DNA of 64,000 nucleotides from Actinomycetota bacterium (GCA_040757835.1 JBFLWJ010000012.1:1-64000); one strand, 5' to 3'. Positions 1-7,672 are shown, counted from the stretch's first letter. Numbers and translations: made by a program. Notes: generated from the sequence alone by a model not told the origin.

Positions 1-65
1 TCGACGGAAACGTTATCGAGAAAGTAGAGAAGGAGGTGAAGGAGCTCATACCGGCAGCCGTTTAG
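1..65 (+). CDS. 3' end of an unidentified gene (partial)
   Basis: The frame beginning at base 3 is open to a TAG at 63-65 and encodes a 20-residue tail rich in Glu, Lys and Val, consistent with the terminal amphipathic helix of a cytoplasmic protein. The family cannot be named from so short a piece. It lies upstream of, and on the same strand as, the decayed nucleotidyltransferase gene at 92. Confidence 0.4.
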   Translation, partial: DGNVIEKVEKEVKELIPAAV

Positions 66-91
66 GCTGCCACCAAGAGAGGGATGGTCCG

Positions 92-362
92 ATGGAGCTT
101 AATACACCACTTGACGGGGCTTGGCCGTCAGGGGTCAAGAAGATCGCCCTATTCGGCTCTTTCGCCAGATGCCAGGAAGGTCCTGAAAGTGACATAGATA
201 TTCTCGTAGTTTAAAAATAGTGTAAGCCTCCTGGGTCTTGCAAGACTAGAGAGGGAGTTATCAGATAGGCTGTCCTCGCATGTTGATTTGCTTACACCCG
301 CTTCTATCAGCCCATACATAATGGAGAATATTAGGGATGAGATGGAGGTTATCTACGAGTGA
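92..362 (+). pseudogene. MNT-type minimal nucleotidyltransferase antitoxin, frameshifted
   Basis: The first frame (ATG at 92) encodes a nucleotidyltransferase head with GSFAR and the catalytic SDIDILV box, then stops at TAA 212-214 after 40 codons. The frame starting at 210 continues the same family without interruption (FKNSVSLLGLARLERELSD, then a VDLLTP strand and an IRDEMEVIYE end) to TGA at 360-362. One base too many around 206-212 explains the break. The usual GSFARGE is also altered to GSFARCQ. MNT proteins act as antitoxins that modify a HEPN partner; the HEPN gene overlaps this one by four bases. Both members of the pair are damaged, so I read this as decay and not as a working gene. 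Confidence 0.8.
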
Positions 363-679
363 GCAAGGATGAAACCGTTTATATAAGGCATGTTTTGGAT
401 GCCATCGCCAGGATAGAGCGCTATCTGGCTGGAATAAGCTACGAACAGTTCGATGAGGATACATTGATTCAAGACGGTGTCATACGTCAGTTAGAGATTA
501 TTGGAGAAGCGTCCAAGAGGATATCAAATAACACCAAGGCCAGCCATGAAGATATTCCTTAGAAGGATATTACGGGGATGCGGGATAAATTGATCCACGA
601 CTACCTTGGGACTGACATAAGGGCGGTCTGGGACACGGCAAGAGATGATATTCCTAAACTTAAGAGAAATCTAATGTGA
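359..679 (+). pseudogene. HEPN (DUF86/HepT-like) toxin with a nonsense codon
   Basis: Starts at GTG 359, overlapping the MNT stop. It encodes a helical HEPN protein of about 106 residues but carries TAG at 560-562, where the intact copy nearby has Trp in VPWRKMTGMRD. After the stop the frame runs on with KDITGMRDKLIHDYLG, including the RX4H ribonuclease motif (R-DKLI-H), to TGA at 677-679. A single G-to-A change (TGG to TAG) therefore disables an otherwise full-length gene. HEPN toxins of this family are RNases neutralised by the MNT partner; the partner here is frameshifted too, so the module is inactive. Confidence 0.8.
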
Positions 680-704
680 AGCCCCGGGGCGGCTGGTAAT
701 CTGG

Positions 705-1049
705 TTAGCTTTCCTTGTCCATTATCTCTTGTATTTGGTCTTTCAACGGGGGTATGTCCTCATGTAGAGTCTGCCAAACCGTATCAATATCAACTCCATG
801 GTATTCATGAATCAGTTTGTCTCTCATTCCGGTCATCTTCCTCCACGGAACCTGTGGATATTGTGCTCTGATCCCTTCAGGAATCTTCCGCGAAGCTTCT
901 CCCATCACCTCGATACTTCTCAGAACAGCATTAATCGTCTTCTTATCGGCGGCAAAATCGCCCAATGACATCCCTTCAACGAAGTCGCTGATCTCATCTA
1001 TGGAATCAAGGATATCTTGCAGGTAATCAGCAATATTTCTATCCCTCAT
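705..1049 (-). CDS. HEPN-domain (DUF86/HepT-like) toxin, intact
   Basis: 114 residues, the normal length for HepT-like proteins. All-helical, with conserved VMGEASRKIP and the RX4H motif in GMRDKLIHEYHG (R-DKLI-H), the RNase active site of HEPN toxins. Its ATG overlaps the stop of the upstream nucleotidyltransferase gene by four bases, giving translational coupling as usual for MntA-HepT pairs. It faces the decayed copy of the same module tail to tail, 25 bases apart. It probably cleaves or trims RNA in the cytoplasm when not restrained by the partner. Family assignment is firm; the exact target is unknown. Confidence 0.85.
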   Translation of the reverse strand: MRDRNIADYLQDILDSIDEISDFVEGMSLGDFAADKKTINAVLRSIEVMGEASRKIPEGIRAQYPQVPWRKMTGMRDKLIHEYHGVDIDTVWQTLHEDIPPLKDQIQEIMDKES

Positions 1050-1339
1050 ACTGCTACCAGCTCGCTTAGGATGTTCTTGCCGATATTGGGCTTTAATGCT
1101 TTTCTGGAAACAAGGTCTACTTTTAATCCAAGAATATCCGAAAGGTGGTCTTCAAGATCTATAAACCTGAAGAAACCGATCGGCTCCGAGAATTCTACAA
1201 GGATATCGATATCGCTCTCTTCAGCTTGCTCGCCTCTTGCAAACGAACCGAATATCCCGATCTCCTTCACTTTATATTCTTGTTCTAGAAATGGCTTATG
1301 CTCCAGCAATTTCGCCTTAATTGACTCTATGCTTTCCAT
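1046..1339 (-). CDS. MNT-type minimal nucleotidyltransferase antitoxin, intact
   Basis: 97 residues from ATG 1339, which has a GGAG seven bases upstream; an ATG four codons earlier (1351) lacks such a site. Carries GSFARGE and ESDIDILVEF, the G-S and D-x-D catalytic signature of the pol-beta-type minimal nucleotidyltransferases, followed by the usual LGLKVDLVSRKAL segment. In characterised MntA-HepT systems this protein adds AMP groups to the HEPN toxin and silences it. First gene of a two-gene operon with the HEPN gene at 705-1049. Confidence 0.85.
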   Translation of the reverse strand: MESIESIKAKLLEHKPFLEQEYKVKEIGIFGSFARGEQAEESDIDILVEFSEPIGFFRFIDLEDHLSDILGLKVDLVSRKALKPNIGKNILSELVAV

Positions 1340-1489
1340 CGCTATCTCCATGCGTTTCTATACTGACCATATGAAGAATTATAGCTTATGCAGATGACCT
1401 TTACTCCATTCGGCCATAGGTGGGATGGATAACAATAGCTGGCAATACGATGCATTGAGATGGTATCAAGCTCTTGCTACCGACAGTTG

Positions 1490-1521
1490 ATAGTATTACT
1501 ATAGATATATAGTAATACTAT
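1490..1521. promoter_or_regulatory. Near-perfect palindrome, probable AbrB/VapB autoregulatory operator
   Basis: Two 14-base arms (ATAGTATTACTATA and its complement) are separated by four bases (GATA) and lie 25 bases upstream of the AbrB-type start codon. AT-rich symmetric sites just ahead of an antitoxin gene are the expected target of AbrB/MazE-type antitoxins, so autoregulation is the simplest reading. Confidence 0.65.
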
Positions 1522-1546
1522 TCTATATTAGAAAGGATATATTCAA

Positions 1547-1840
1547 ATGTATTACTCTACCATGAGCAAGAGAGCGCGATCCAATTCGCGGGTCACCCAG
1601 AAGGGCCAGGTTACCATTCCAAAAGAAATAAGAGACAGCCTGGGGATCAAAGAAGGAAGTGTTCTACATTTCTTCGCGGATGGAGAAAGGGTCGTCGGGG
1701 TGAAGATCAATGATGATCTCGAGAGCGTATACGGAGCAGTGGAGCACAAGAAGGGGCCAATAGATTTCGGGGAATTGAGGAAACGGACGAAGGGAGCGGT
1801 AGCAAAACGGGTGGTAAAAGACCTTGAGGAGACCAAATGA
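1547..1840 (+). CDS. AbrB/SpoVT-like antitoxin (VapB-type)
   Basis: 97 residues. The start at 1547 is favoured by GAAAGGA at 1531-1537; an in-frame ATG at 1562 is possible. The N-terminal half is a swapped-hairpin AbrB domain (RVTQKGQVTIPKEIRDSLGI), the DNA-binding part of many VapB/MazE antitoxins. The charged C-terminal tail (from about residue 60) would wrap the toxin. Its last codons overlap the start of the PIN gene by four bases (ATGA). The palindrome at 1490-1521 is the likely operator for autorepression. Confidence 0.85.
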   Translation: MYYSTMSKRARSNSRVTQKGQVTIPKEIRDSLGIKEGSVLHFFADGERVVGVKINDDLESVYGAVEHKKGPIDFGELRKRTKGAVAKRVVKDLEETK

Positions 1841-2229
1841 AACTCGTCGATGCGAACGTGCTCCTGAGATATCTGACGAAAGACGATAAGGCAAGGGCAG
1901 AAAGGTGTAGGGATCTACTGGTTGCATCCGGTGAAGAGCTCCTGATAACGGACCTTGCTTTGGCTGAGGTGGTGTGGGTTCTGGAGAGTCAGTATGATAT
2001 GACGCCAGAAGATATTTTCAAGGTCGTGTCGCCTATTGTCTCCGCACCACAATTAACCATTATAGACAGGGATATCCTCCTTGATGCCCTCTACCTGTAT
2101 AAGGCTAATGACGTTGACTTCATTGATGCTTACCACGCAGCTCTCGGTAATTGGATAGCAGCAGAGCCGATCTATTCATACGATGAAAAAGACTTCCCGA
2201 AGCTTGGGTTCCCGAGGGAAGAGCCATGA
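1837..2229 (+). CDS. PIN-domain ribonuclease toxin (VapC-like)
   Basis: 130 residues. PIN fold with acidic residues in the expected order: D4 in KLVDANVLLRYL, E44 in LALAEVVWVL, and the DVDFIDAYHAAL segment (around residues 91-102) for the last metal ligands. VapC toxins cut specific tRNA or rRNA sites with Mg2+ or Mn2+. The pairing with an AbrB-type antitoxin, coupled by a four-base overlap, defines a complete toxin-antitoxin module. It ends the AT-richer island. Confidence 0.85.
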   Translation: MKLVDANVLLRYLTKDDKARAERCRDLLVASGEELLITDLALAEVVWVLESQYDMTPEDIFKVVSPIVSAPQLTIIDRDILLDALYLYKANDVDFIDAYHAALGNWIAAEPIYSYDEKDFPKLGFPREEP

Positions 2230-2524
2230 CGGGCAGCCAGCTATCCTCTTTCTGCAGAATCCTCAACAGCCAGGTCGTGTAGTACAGATGACCACAGGAT
2301 AGACGCCCTTTCGGCCGCCCAAGGCTTTTCTGAGATTCCTTTAGTCTAGTTGATCATACCCTCTGGCAGCGGATACCCCTTGCAAGTGGACATGATGGTT
2401 CGGTAATCCACATCATTGTGTAAGCTGACCTGGTAACACATGCTGAGCTAGAGGGAAGAATGATCCCTGTAAAGGCAGCTCAGCAATGAAAGCCGGAGGC
2501 TCGTTGAATCGGGAGGTTAGCGCA
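2230..2524. other. Intergenic gap after the toxin-antitoxin island
   Basis: No convincing gene, RNA or terminator. Base composition changes here from the AT-richer island to the GC-rich background. GGGAGG at about 2510 is the ribosome binding site of the pirin gene. Confidence 0.5.
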
Positions 2525-3367
2525 ATGGCCACCGTAAGAAGAATAGAGACAGTACTGGAGAGCAGGTACACCATGGAGGGCGCGGGGGTGCGGCTGCGCC
2601 GCGTCTTCGCCAACAGGGAGGCGCGCCTTATGGACCCCTTTCTGCTCCTGGACCATTTCGGCTCCGCCAACCCGGATGATTATCTCGCCGGCTTTCCCTG
2701 GCACCCCCACCGCGGCATCGAGACCATAACCTACATGCTCGAGGGCGAGGTGGAACACGGGGACAGCTTGGGCAACCGCGGCACCATCGGTTCGGGCGAC
2801 ATCCAGTGGATGACCGCAGGGAGCGGCATCATCCACCAGGAGATGCCCCAGAGGTACGAGGGCACCCTGCGGGGGCTGCAGCTGTGGGCCAATCTCCCCG
2901 CTGCGCAAAAGATGATGTCCCCCCGCTACCGGGACATCTCCGCTGCACAGGTGCCGGAGGTCGACCTGGGGGGCGCCCGCATTAAGGTGATCGCGGGTGA
3001 GATCCAGGGTACCCGTGGTGCCGTGGGCGATATCGTCATCGACCCCACCTATCTCGATGTGGATATGCCGCCGGACACCTCGCTGGACCTGCCGGTGAAA
3101 GAGGACCATAACGCCTTCGCCTTCGTCCTCGAGGGGGAGGGATTCTTCGGGGGTGCTCAGCCGGTGAGCGCAAACCACCTCGCTCTCTTCGTGGACGGCG
3201 ACACGGTCTCCGTCTCCACCCGCTCAAACCCAGTGCGCTTAATCTTCGTCTCCGGAAAACCCCTGCGGGAGCCCATCGCCTGGGGTGGGCCCATCGTCAT
3301 GAACACCGAGGAGGAGCTGGAGCAGGCCTTCCGAGAATACCGTGAGGGCACCTTTATCAAAAGCTGA
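2525..3367 (+). CDS. Pirin family bicupin protein
   Basis: 280 residues from the ATG at 2525, chosen over an upstream in-frame start because GGGAGG sits at the right distance. The N-terminal cupin carries the pirin iron-binding set: HPHRGIETITYMLEGEVEH followed by GSGIIHQEMP, supplying the three His and one Glu. A second, degenerate cupin occupies the C-terminal half. Pirins are iron-containing proteins; some have quercetinase activity and others bind regulators, so the substrate cannot be stated. It stands alone, with no co-directional partner before the lipoprotein gene at 3585. Confidence 0.9.
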   Translation: MATVRRIETVLESRYTMEGAGVRLRRVFANREARLMDPFLLLDHFGSANPDDYLAGFPWHPHRGIETITYMLEGEVEHGDSLGNRGTIGSGDIQWMTAGSGIIHQEMPQRYEGTLRGLQLWANLPAAQKMMSPRYRDISAAQVPEVDLGGARIKVIAGEIQGTRGAVGDIVIDPTYLDVDMPPDTSLDLPVKEDHNAFAFVLEGEGFFGGAQPVSANHLALFVDGDTVSVSTRSNPVRLIFVSGKPLREPIAWGGPIVMNTEEELEQAFREYREGTFIKS

Positions 3368-3372
3368 CCCGC

Positions 3373-3540
3373 TTACGCAGAGGGCTCCGGCTTTGCCTTG
3401 ATGATGTAATGGTCGGGGCCGGAATCCCTGATCGATGCGACCATAAATCCCGCGTCCGCGATCAACCTGGATGCCGTATCCTCGTCGAAGCGGATACCCA
3501 GGGGCGCAGACCCTCGGTTGAGGCGTGGGCACAAACGACC
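3373..3540 (-). pseudogene. C-terminal remnant of a class I SAM-dependent methyltransferase
   Basis: On the minus strand an open frame ending at TAA (3375-3373) reads LGIRFDEDTASRLIADAGF then an IRDSGPDHYIIKAKP end, which looks like the last two strands of a class I methyltransferase (the family typically ends with a GF-x-V-x-x-x-RDSGPDHY-type strand). No start codon or SAM-binding glycine motif precedes it, and the upstream side runs into the promoter of the lipoprotein gene. I infer a truncated gene left by deletion or rearrangement. The remnant sits between pirin and the VOC lipoprotein. Confidence 0.45.
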
Positions 3541-3584
3541 GATACAACAGTGGATAAGTACGTGTTCAAGATAAAGAGGAGAGG

Positions 3585-4499
3585 ATGGTGCTTTCTCTGA
3601 ACACCCCCCGCTTGGTGGCGTTGACGGTGCTGGTTGCGGCCGTCGCCCTGCTGGTGCCCCTGGTGGCCGGCGGCTGCGGCTCGGAGACGCCCGCGCCGGA
3701 GCCGCAGGCCGAGCCGGTGGTCAAGAAGGTGGACCACGTCACCATTATGTGCGCAGACCCGGCGGCGCTGTTCAACACCTTCACCCAGACCCTGGGGCTG
3801 CCGGCGGCCTGGCCCCTCTCGTCCTACCCCGGCTTCACCACCGGCGGCACCTACGCCGGCAACGTGAATATCGAGACGCTGCGGTTCGGCGAGCCTGGGG
3901 ACGCCTCGGGCGGTGCTCCGGATTTCACCTTCATCTACGGCATCGTCTTCGAGTCCTACCCCCTCGACCAGGTGATGGACGAGTTCCAGCAGCGCTGCGC
4001 GTACCCCGGCGAGCCCACCGACCAGATGCGCGAGATGAACGGGCAACAGGTGAAGGTATGGACCAACGTCACCCTCAACGCGCTGTGCACGGATGACTAC
4101 ATCGTCTATCTCTGCGAGTACACCGAACAGATGGAGCAGGCCCTGGCCGAGCGGGCCCAGGCCAGCCCCGTGCCCCTGGGCGGGATCGGCCTCGTGGGGG
4201 TGAAGGAGATCACCGTCCTCGGCACGCAGTCCGACCAGACGCTGGACCTGTGGGAGACGGTCTTCGCCCCCGTGACCGCGACCGATGACGGCGCCCTCGC
4301 CTTCGGGTCAGGCCCCGCCGTCATCATCACCGACGGAGACATGGACGTCATCGCGGGGCTGACGCTCGAAGTGGAGAACCTGCAGGTGGCCGAGGACTTC
4401 CTCGCAGTCAACGGCATGCTGGGCGAGGTGGGCGACGAGGAGATAAGCATCGACCCCGCCGCAGTGCAGGGGTTGGACATAAGACTCGTCGAGAAGTAG
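3585..4499 (+). CDS. Lipoprotein with VOC (glyoxalase-like) fold
   Basis: 304 residues. The N-terminal hydrophobic stretch ends in LVAGGCGSE, a lipobox-like site, followed by a Pro/Glu-rich linker (residues about 30-45). The mature part begins VDHVTIMCADPAALFNTF, the typical first beta-alpha unit of a vicinal-oxygen-chelate domain, and a second weaker unit starts near residue 207 (VKEITVLGTQSD). VOC proteins bind metals or small ligands; as a surface lipoprotein this may be a binding protein and not an enzyme. It ends ten bases before the redoxin start, so the two are probably co-transcribed. Confidence 0.7.
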   Translation: MVLSLNTPRLVALTVLVAAVALLVPLVAGGCGSETPAPEPQAEPVVKKVDHVTIMCADPAALFNTFTQTLGLPAAWPLSSYPGFTTGGTYAGNVNIETLRFGEPGDASGGAPDFTFIYGIVFESYPLDQVMDEFQQRCAYPGEPTDQMREMNGQQVKVWTNVTLNALCTDDYIVYLCEYTEQMEQALAERAQASPVPLGGIGLVGVKEITVLGTQSDQTLDLWETVFAPVTATDDGALAFGSGPAVIITDGDMDVIAGLTLEVENLQVAEDFLAVNGMLGEVGDEEISIDPAAVQGLDIRLVEK

Positions 4500-4508
4500 G
4501 GTTATGGT

Positions 4509-4991
4509 ATGTCCAGAGAGAACAAGGTCCTGAGCGTAGGCGACAGGGCCCCCGATTTCGAGCTTCCGGAAGCGGTTACGGGCAAGCCGGTGAAGCTGGC
4601 CGACCTGCTGGGGCAGCCCCTGATGATCTACTTCGGCCGGGGCACCTGGTGACCGCACTGCCGTGAGTATGTGGGCCACATACGCGACATGTACCAGGAA
4701 CTGGAGAAGTGCAACACCAGGGTGGTGGTGATCCTGGCGCAGAAGCGGGAGCCCATCAGGGAATACGTGGAGGCGCACGACTTCCCCTACCCCTTCCTGG
4801 CTGACACAAGGCGCCAGGTGGTCAAGGACTACGGGGTCTATGTACGGGCGAACTTCGAGTCGGTGCACATCGCGCGGCCGGCCCTCTTCATCCTCGACGC
4901 GGAAGGCATCATCAGGTACAACCATATCGCCAGCATCCAGACGGAGTACCCCAAGGACGCGGACATCTTCGCCGTCCTCAACACCCTCTAA
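4509..4991 (+). CDS. Redoxin (AhpC/TSA-like) with in-frame UGA, probable selenoprotein
   Basis: A 160-residue thioredoxin-fold protein if TGA at 4650-4652 (codon 48) is read as selenocysteine. Before it, MSRENKVLSVGDRAPDFELP and FGRGTW match AhpC/TSA redoxins; after it, PHCREYVGHIRDMYQELEK and an intact C-terminal half (PFLADTRRQVVKDYGVY, then LFILDAEGIIRYNH) follow in the same frame with no further damage. The TGA falls exactly where the family has the first Cys of WCPHC, giving a UxxC redox motif. A hairpin suited to a bacterial SECIS follows at 4667-4683. The likely role is thiol-dependent peroxide or disulfide chemistry in the cytoplasm. The alternative, a nonsense mutation, is less likely because only the redox-active position is affected. 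Confidence 0.8.
4667..4683 (+). promoter_or_regulatory. bSECIS-like hairpin downstream of the UGA
   Basis: GTATGTG and CACATAC form a perfect seven-base-pair stem around a GGC loop. The loop G at 4674 lies 22 bases past the end of the TGA, within the spacing typical of bacterial SECIS elements, which want a stem-loop with a G near the start of the apical loop. Two further pairs may extend the stem below a mismatch (to 4664/4686). It lies inside the redoxin coding sequence, as bacterial SECIS elements do. Confidence 0.65.
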
Positions 4992-5056
4992 GCGGTACGG
5001 GCCGGGGTTAGCCCCAGCGTGCCTCCGCCGCCCCCAACGCCAGCGGGGAGAAGAAC

Positions 5057-5083
5057 GAGGGCCCCCTTTCCGGGGGGCCCCTC
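5057..5083. terminator. GC-rich inverted repeat between convergent genes
   Basis: GAGGGCCCCC and GGGGGCCCCTC pair around a short loop between the end of the redoxin gene (4991) and the end of the minus-strand CxxC protein (5124). No clear T-run follows on either strand, so termination is only suggested by the position. Confidence 0.35.
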
Positions 5084-5123
5084 ACTATCTCCGCGGGATG
5101 ATGCGCAGCTTACATCCGGTTCT

Positions 5124-6221
5124 CTATTTCTTCGGGGTGACCTGGATCTGCAGGTCCCCTTCCTGCGAGAGCTCCCACTCCACCTCGGAGTCGACGCCGC
5201 GGGCCAGCTCGAAGATGCCCTGCATCAGGCCCACCATCATCAGGTAGCAGTCGGCGTTCTCTATGCGCATGCGCAGCCCCTCCGGGCCCAGCTCCAGCTC
5301 GCGCAGATTGCCCATGCCCTTGAGAGCAAGCTCGGCGCGGAAAGCGTCGAAGTCGCGCACCTCGTCTACGGAGTAGAAACCGCTCTTGACGAAGCGCCGC
5401 TGTGATTCCACCACCGCGCGGGGGATGGCGTCGCCCAGTTCCTCTTCCAGTTCCTTGAAGAGGGGGTCCATCACGTACGGACCGACTCCGACCATGCGCC
5501 TCCCCTTGCGGGTATCGGTGATGGTGCCCTGATCGTCGTCCCACTTGTATGCGGCCAGAGCCCTGGGCAGCCCGCAGGTCGAGCACGGCTCGAGCACGAT
5601 GTCCCCTTCCCGGTAGTCGTATGCGTGCGCCTCCAGTCTCTCGCCGCTCTCTATCGCATGCTCTCCCACGCTGATCTTGATGTCGTAGGTGTTTGCGCCT
5701 GTCTCCTGGTAATCGGCCCTGAAAGGCAGCCCCGTCACCGCCTCGGTGGCTCCGGTGAAGACGCCCACCACCGGCGCTATCGAATAAGGGTTCTCTATAC
5801 GCAGGGTAACGAAGTCGCCGGCGTGGGCTTCCAGGCTGAGCTCGGCGCCCGTGTCGTAACGGAGGCCGACCTGCTCGCATCTGCCGTATCCGGAGACCTC
5901 GGCGGTGGCCAGGAGGACGGCGATGATCGGCTCCAGCGCCAGCGACCCGTCCCGTACCGCCTCCTGGATCTGTGGCGGCAGTATCCCGCGCACGTAACGC
6001 CCTCCCCCCTTGCGCGTGCTCTCGACGATGAGGTTGTCTATGGGGATGCCGATGATCTCCGCGATCCCGGCGTAAAGCGGCCCCAGGTTCGCCGACTCTA
6101 TGAAGCCCGTGCGCTGCATGATATTGCCGCGCTGTACCACCACGCCGCTGTTGAGCCACTGGCGCTCGACGGCTATCTGCTCCGGCACCCCGCATTCCTC
6201 GCACCGCTTGAAAGTGGCCAT
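5124..6221 (-). CDS. Duplicated CxxC-domain protein, paralogue 1
   Basis: 365 residues from ATG 6221 (GGAGGG ten bases upstream; two earlier in-frame starts lack a site). I do not recognise a named family with certainty. Two homologous halves each open with a zinc-ribbon-like knuckle: CEECGVP (Cys 7 and 10) and CSTCGLP (Cys 213 and 216). Each is followed by a W..G.(I/V) strand, a G-R stretch, a DP/GPLF-type helix, (I/L)G..I and an RR helix. The C-terminal piece (GLRMRIENADCYLMMVGLMQ) resembles the end of V4R-type ligand-binding domains, an inference from pattern only. No signal or membrane segment. It shares a divergent intergenic region with paralogue 2 at 6572. Related copies lie at 13481 and 53363. 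Confidence 0.7.
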   Translation of the reverse strand: MATFKRCEECGVPEQIAVERQWLNSGVVVQRGNIMQRTGFIESANLGPLYAGIAEIIGIPIDNLIVESTRKGGGRYVRGILPPQIQEAVRDGSLALEPIIAVLLATAEVSGYGRCEQVGLRYDTGAELSLEAHAGDFVTLRIENPYSIAPVVGVFTGATEAVTGLPFRADYQETGANTYDIKISVGEHAIESGERLEAHAYDYREGDIVLEPCSTCGLPRALAAYKWDDDQGTITDTRKGRRMVGVGPYVMDPLFKELEEELGDAIPRAVVESQRRFVKSGFYSVDEVRDFDAFRAELALKGMGNLRELELGPEGLRMRIENADCYLMMVGLMQGIFELARGVDSEVEWELSQEGDLQIQVTPKK

Positions 6222-6571
6222 CTCTTCAATACCCTCCATTTTTTCTTGTCCATCCGGCGCTAAGCACTCTCTCAAGAATAGAAATCGACATCAGCGCGGA
6301 AAGGCTTAATAAGTTGAGGTGCCCGCGGGATGATCGCGTGCAACGCTTCAAGCAAGCACTTACCGCACTTTTTTGTACACTGCAAGCAAGGCATGTATGG
6401 ATACGGCTGGATAAAGTGCACCTTTACCCAATTAACGCTAAAGTCCGCCGACCAGATATCGATAGAAAAGTATACTCGGCTGAAGGCTGCATCAGCTGAA
6501 ATATGAAGGCGCGAAAGCCTGCTCTCGCGCGAACGGCGTGGGGCGGCAAGCACGAGAAGCGAGGTGGCGAC
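6222..6571. other. Divergent intergenic region between two CxxC paralogues
   Basis: 350 bases separate the oppositely directed starts. GAGGTGG just before 6572 and GGAGGG just after 6221 (as read on the minus strand) are the two ribosome binding sites. The middle (about 6370-6500) is clearly AT-richer than its surroundings and presumably holds both promoters; no well-spaced -35/-10 pair stands out enough to call. Confidence 0.4.
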
Positions 6572-7657
6572 ATGGCAGAACACATGCTTTGCCCCGAGTG
6601 CGGGGTGCCAGGGGACTTCAACCGGGAGCACGCGTGGCTGGACAACGGGGACCTGGTACAGTCCAGGGACCACGGCCACCGCCTCACCTTCTTCGAGAGC
6701 GACAACCTCGACCCCCTCTTCGCGGGCATCAGCTATATCATCGGCATGTCCATCGAGCCCATCATAATCGAGACCGTGCGCAGGAACCTGCGCCCTTACC
6801 TCAAGCGTTTCGTGACCGATGATGTGCGCGAGAGGATCCGCGCAAAAAAACTGGACCCCATGGATATAGACCGCGGGTTCATGTCCCTCGCCAACCAGAA
6901 CGGGTACGGCCGCTACGAGGTGGTGGAATCCCGCTTCGAGGACGACCCCGACGACTATTTCACCGTGAGCATCACCGAGCCGTTCTCCCTTCCCATCTGC
7001 GCGGGAACCCACTGCGGTGCCATGGAGGCCATCCTGGGGCACGACCACGCCGTCACTTATACCAAGTCGGGACCGCAGACCTACAACATCGTTGCCTACC
7101 CCTACCAGCAGCCCCGCGCCTTCGTGGGACGGCTGCCCGCTATCCGCTACGAGCCTGCCGCGGGAGACCTGGTGCTGGAGCGTTGCCCCTCCTGCGGGTG
7201 CCCCAGGGCACTGTCGGAGTGCGAGTGGCACCTGGAGCGCGGGGTGGTCATGAACCGACGCCTGGGCCGGCGCATGGCCATGATCGGGCAGATGGAACTC
7301 GACCCTATCTTCGTGGAGCTGGAGAATGAACTGGGAGACACCATCCCCCAGACCGTGGTCGAGGCCCAGCGCCGCTTCTCGAAGACCGGCTTCTATTCCA
7401 TCCGGGACATAAAGGACGCGGGCCGGTTCCGCACCGCCCTGGCCATGCGCGGCCTGGGCAACCTGCGCGAGCTGAAAATAAACCGGCGCGGCCTGCACAT
7501 GCTGGTGGAGAACGCGGCCCTGCCCCTGATGGTGGTGGGAATGATGCAGGGCATCTTCGAGATGGCCTTCGACCTCGATACCGACGTGGAATGGGAGATG
7601 TCCCGGGGCAGCCTGCGCATGGAACTCATCCCCCGCACCGTCGCCATCTCGGCCTGA
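6572..7657 (+). CDS. Duplicated CxxC-domain protein, paralogue 2
   Basis: 361 residues from ATG 6572, preceded by GAGGTGG. Same architecture as paralogue 1: CPECGVP at residues 7-13 and CPSCGCP near 205, each followed by a Trp, then RRLGRRM, a LDPIF helix, the ELGDTIPQTVVEAQRRF helix and a closing VVGMMQGIFEMAF segment. The first half also has the GYGRYEVVESRF strand seen in paralogues 1 and 3. The conserved Cys pairs suggest a zinc or Fe-S knuckle, and the remaining alpha-beta part suggests ligand binding; neither is proven by sequence. Transcribed away from paralogue 1 and closed by a strong terminator at 7673. Confidence 0.7.
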   Translation: MAEHMLCPECGVPGDFNREHAWLDNGDLVQSRDHGHRLTFFESDNLDPLFAGISYIIGMSIEPIIIETVRRNLRPYLKRFVTDDVRERIRAKKLDPMDIDRGFMSLANQNGYGRYEVVESRFEDDPDDYFTVSITEPFSLPICAGTHCGAMEAILGHDHAVTYTKSGPQTYNIVAYPYQQPRAFVGRLPAIRYEPAAGDLVLERCPSCGCPRALSECEWHLERGVVMNRRLGRRMAMIGQMELDPIFVELENELGDTIPQTVVEAQRRFSKTGFYSIRDIKDAGRFRTALAMRGLGNLRELKINRRGLHMLVENAALPLMVVGMMQGIFEMAFDLDTDVEWEMSRGSLRMELIPRTVAISA

Positions 7658-7672
7658 TATAATGCGGGTCCC

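Noticed and set aside
92..362. Programmed +1 frameshift in the MNT gene (GTT TAA A)
   Set aside because: The partner gene also carries a nonsense codon, so decay explains both; no family member is known to me to use frameshifting.
4509..4991. Redoxin as a simple pseudogene
   Set aside because: Only the redox-active Cys position is TGA, the rest is intact and a bSECIS-like hairpin follows at the right spacing, so selenocysteine is the better reading.
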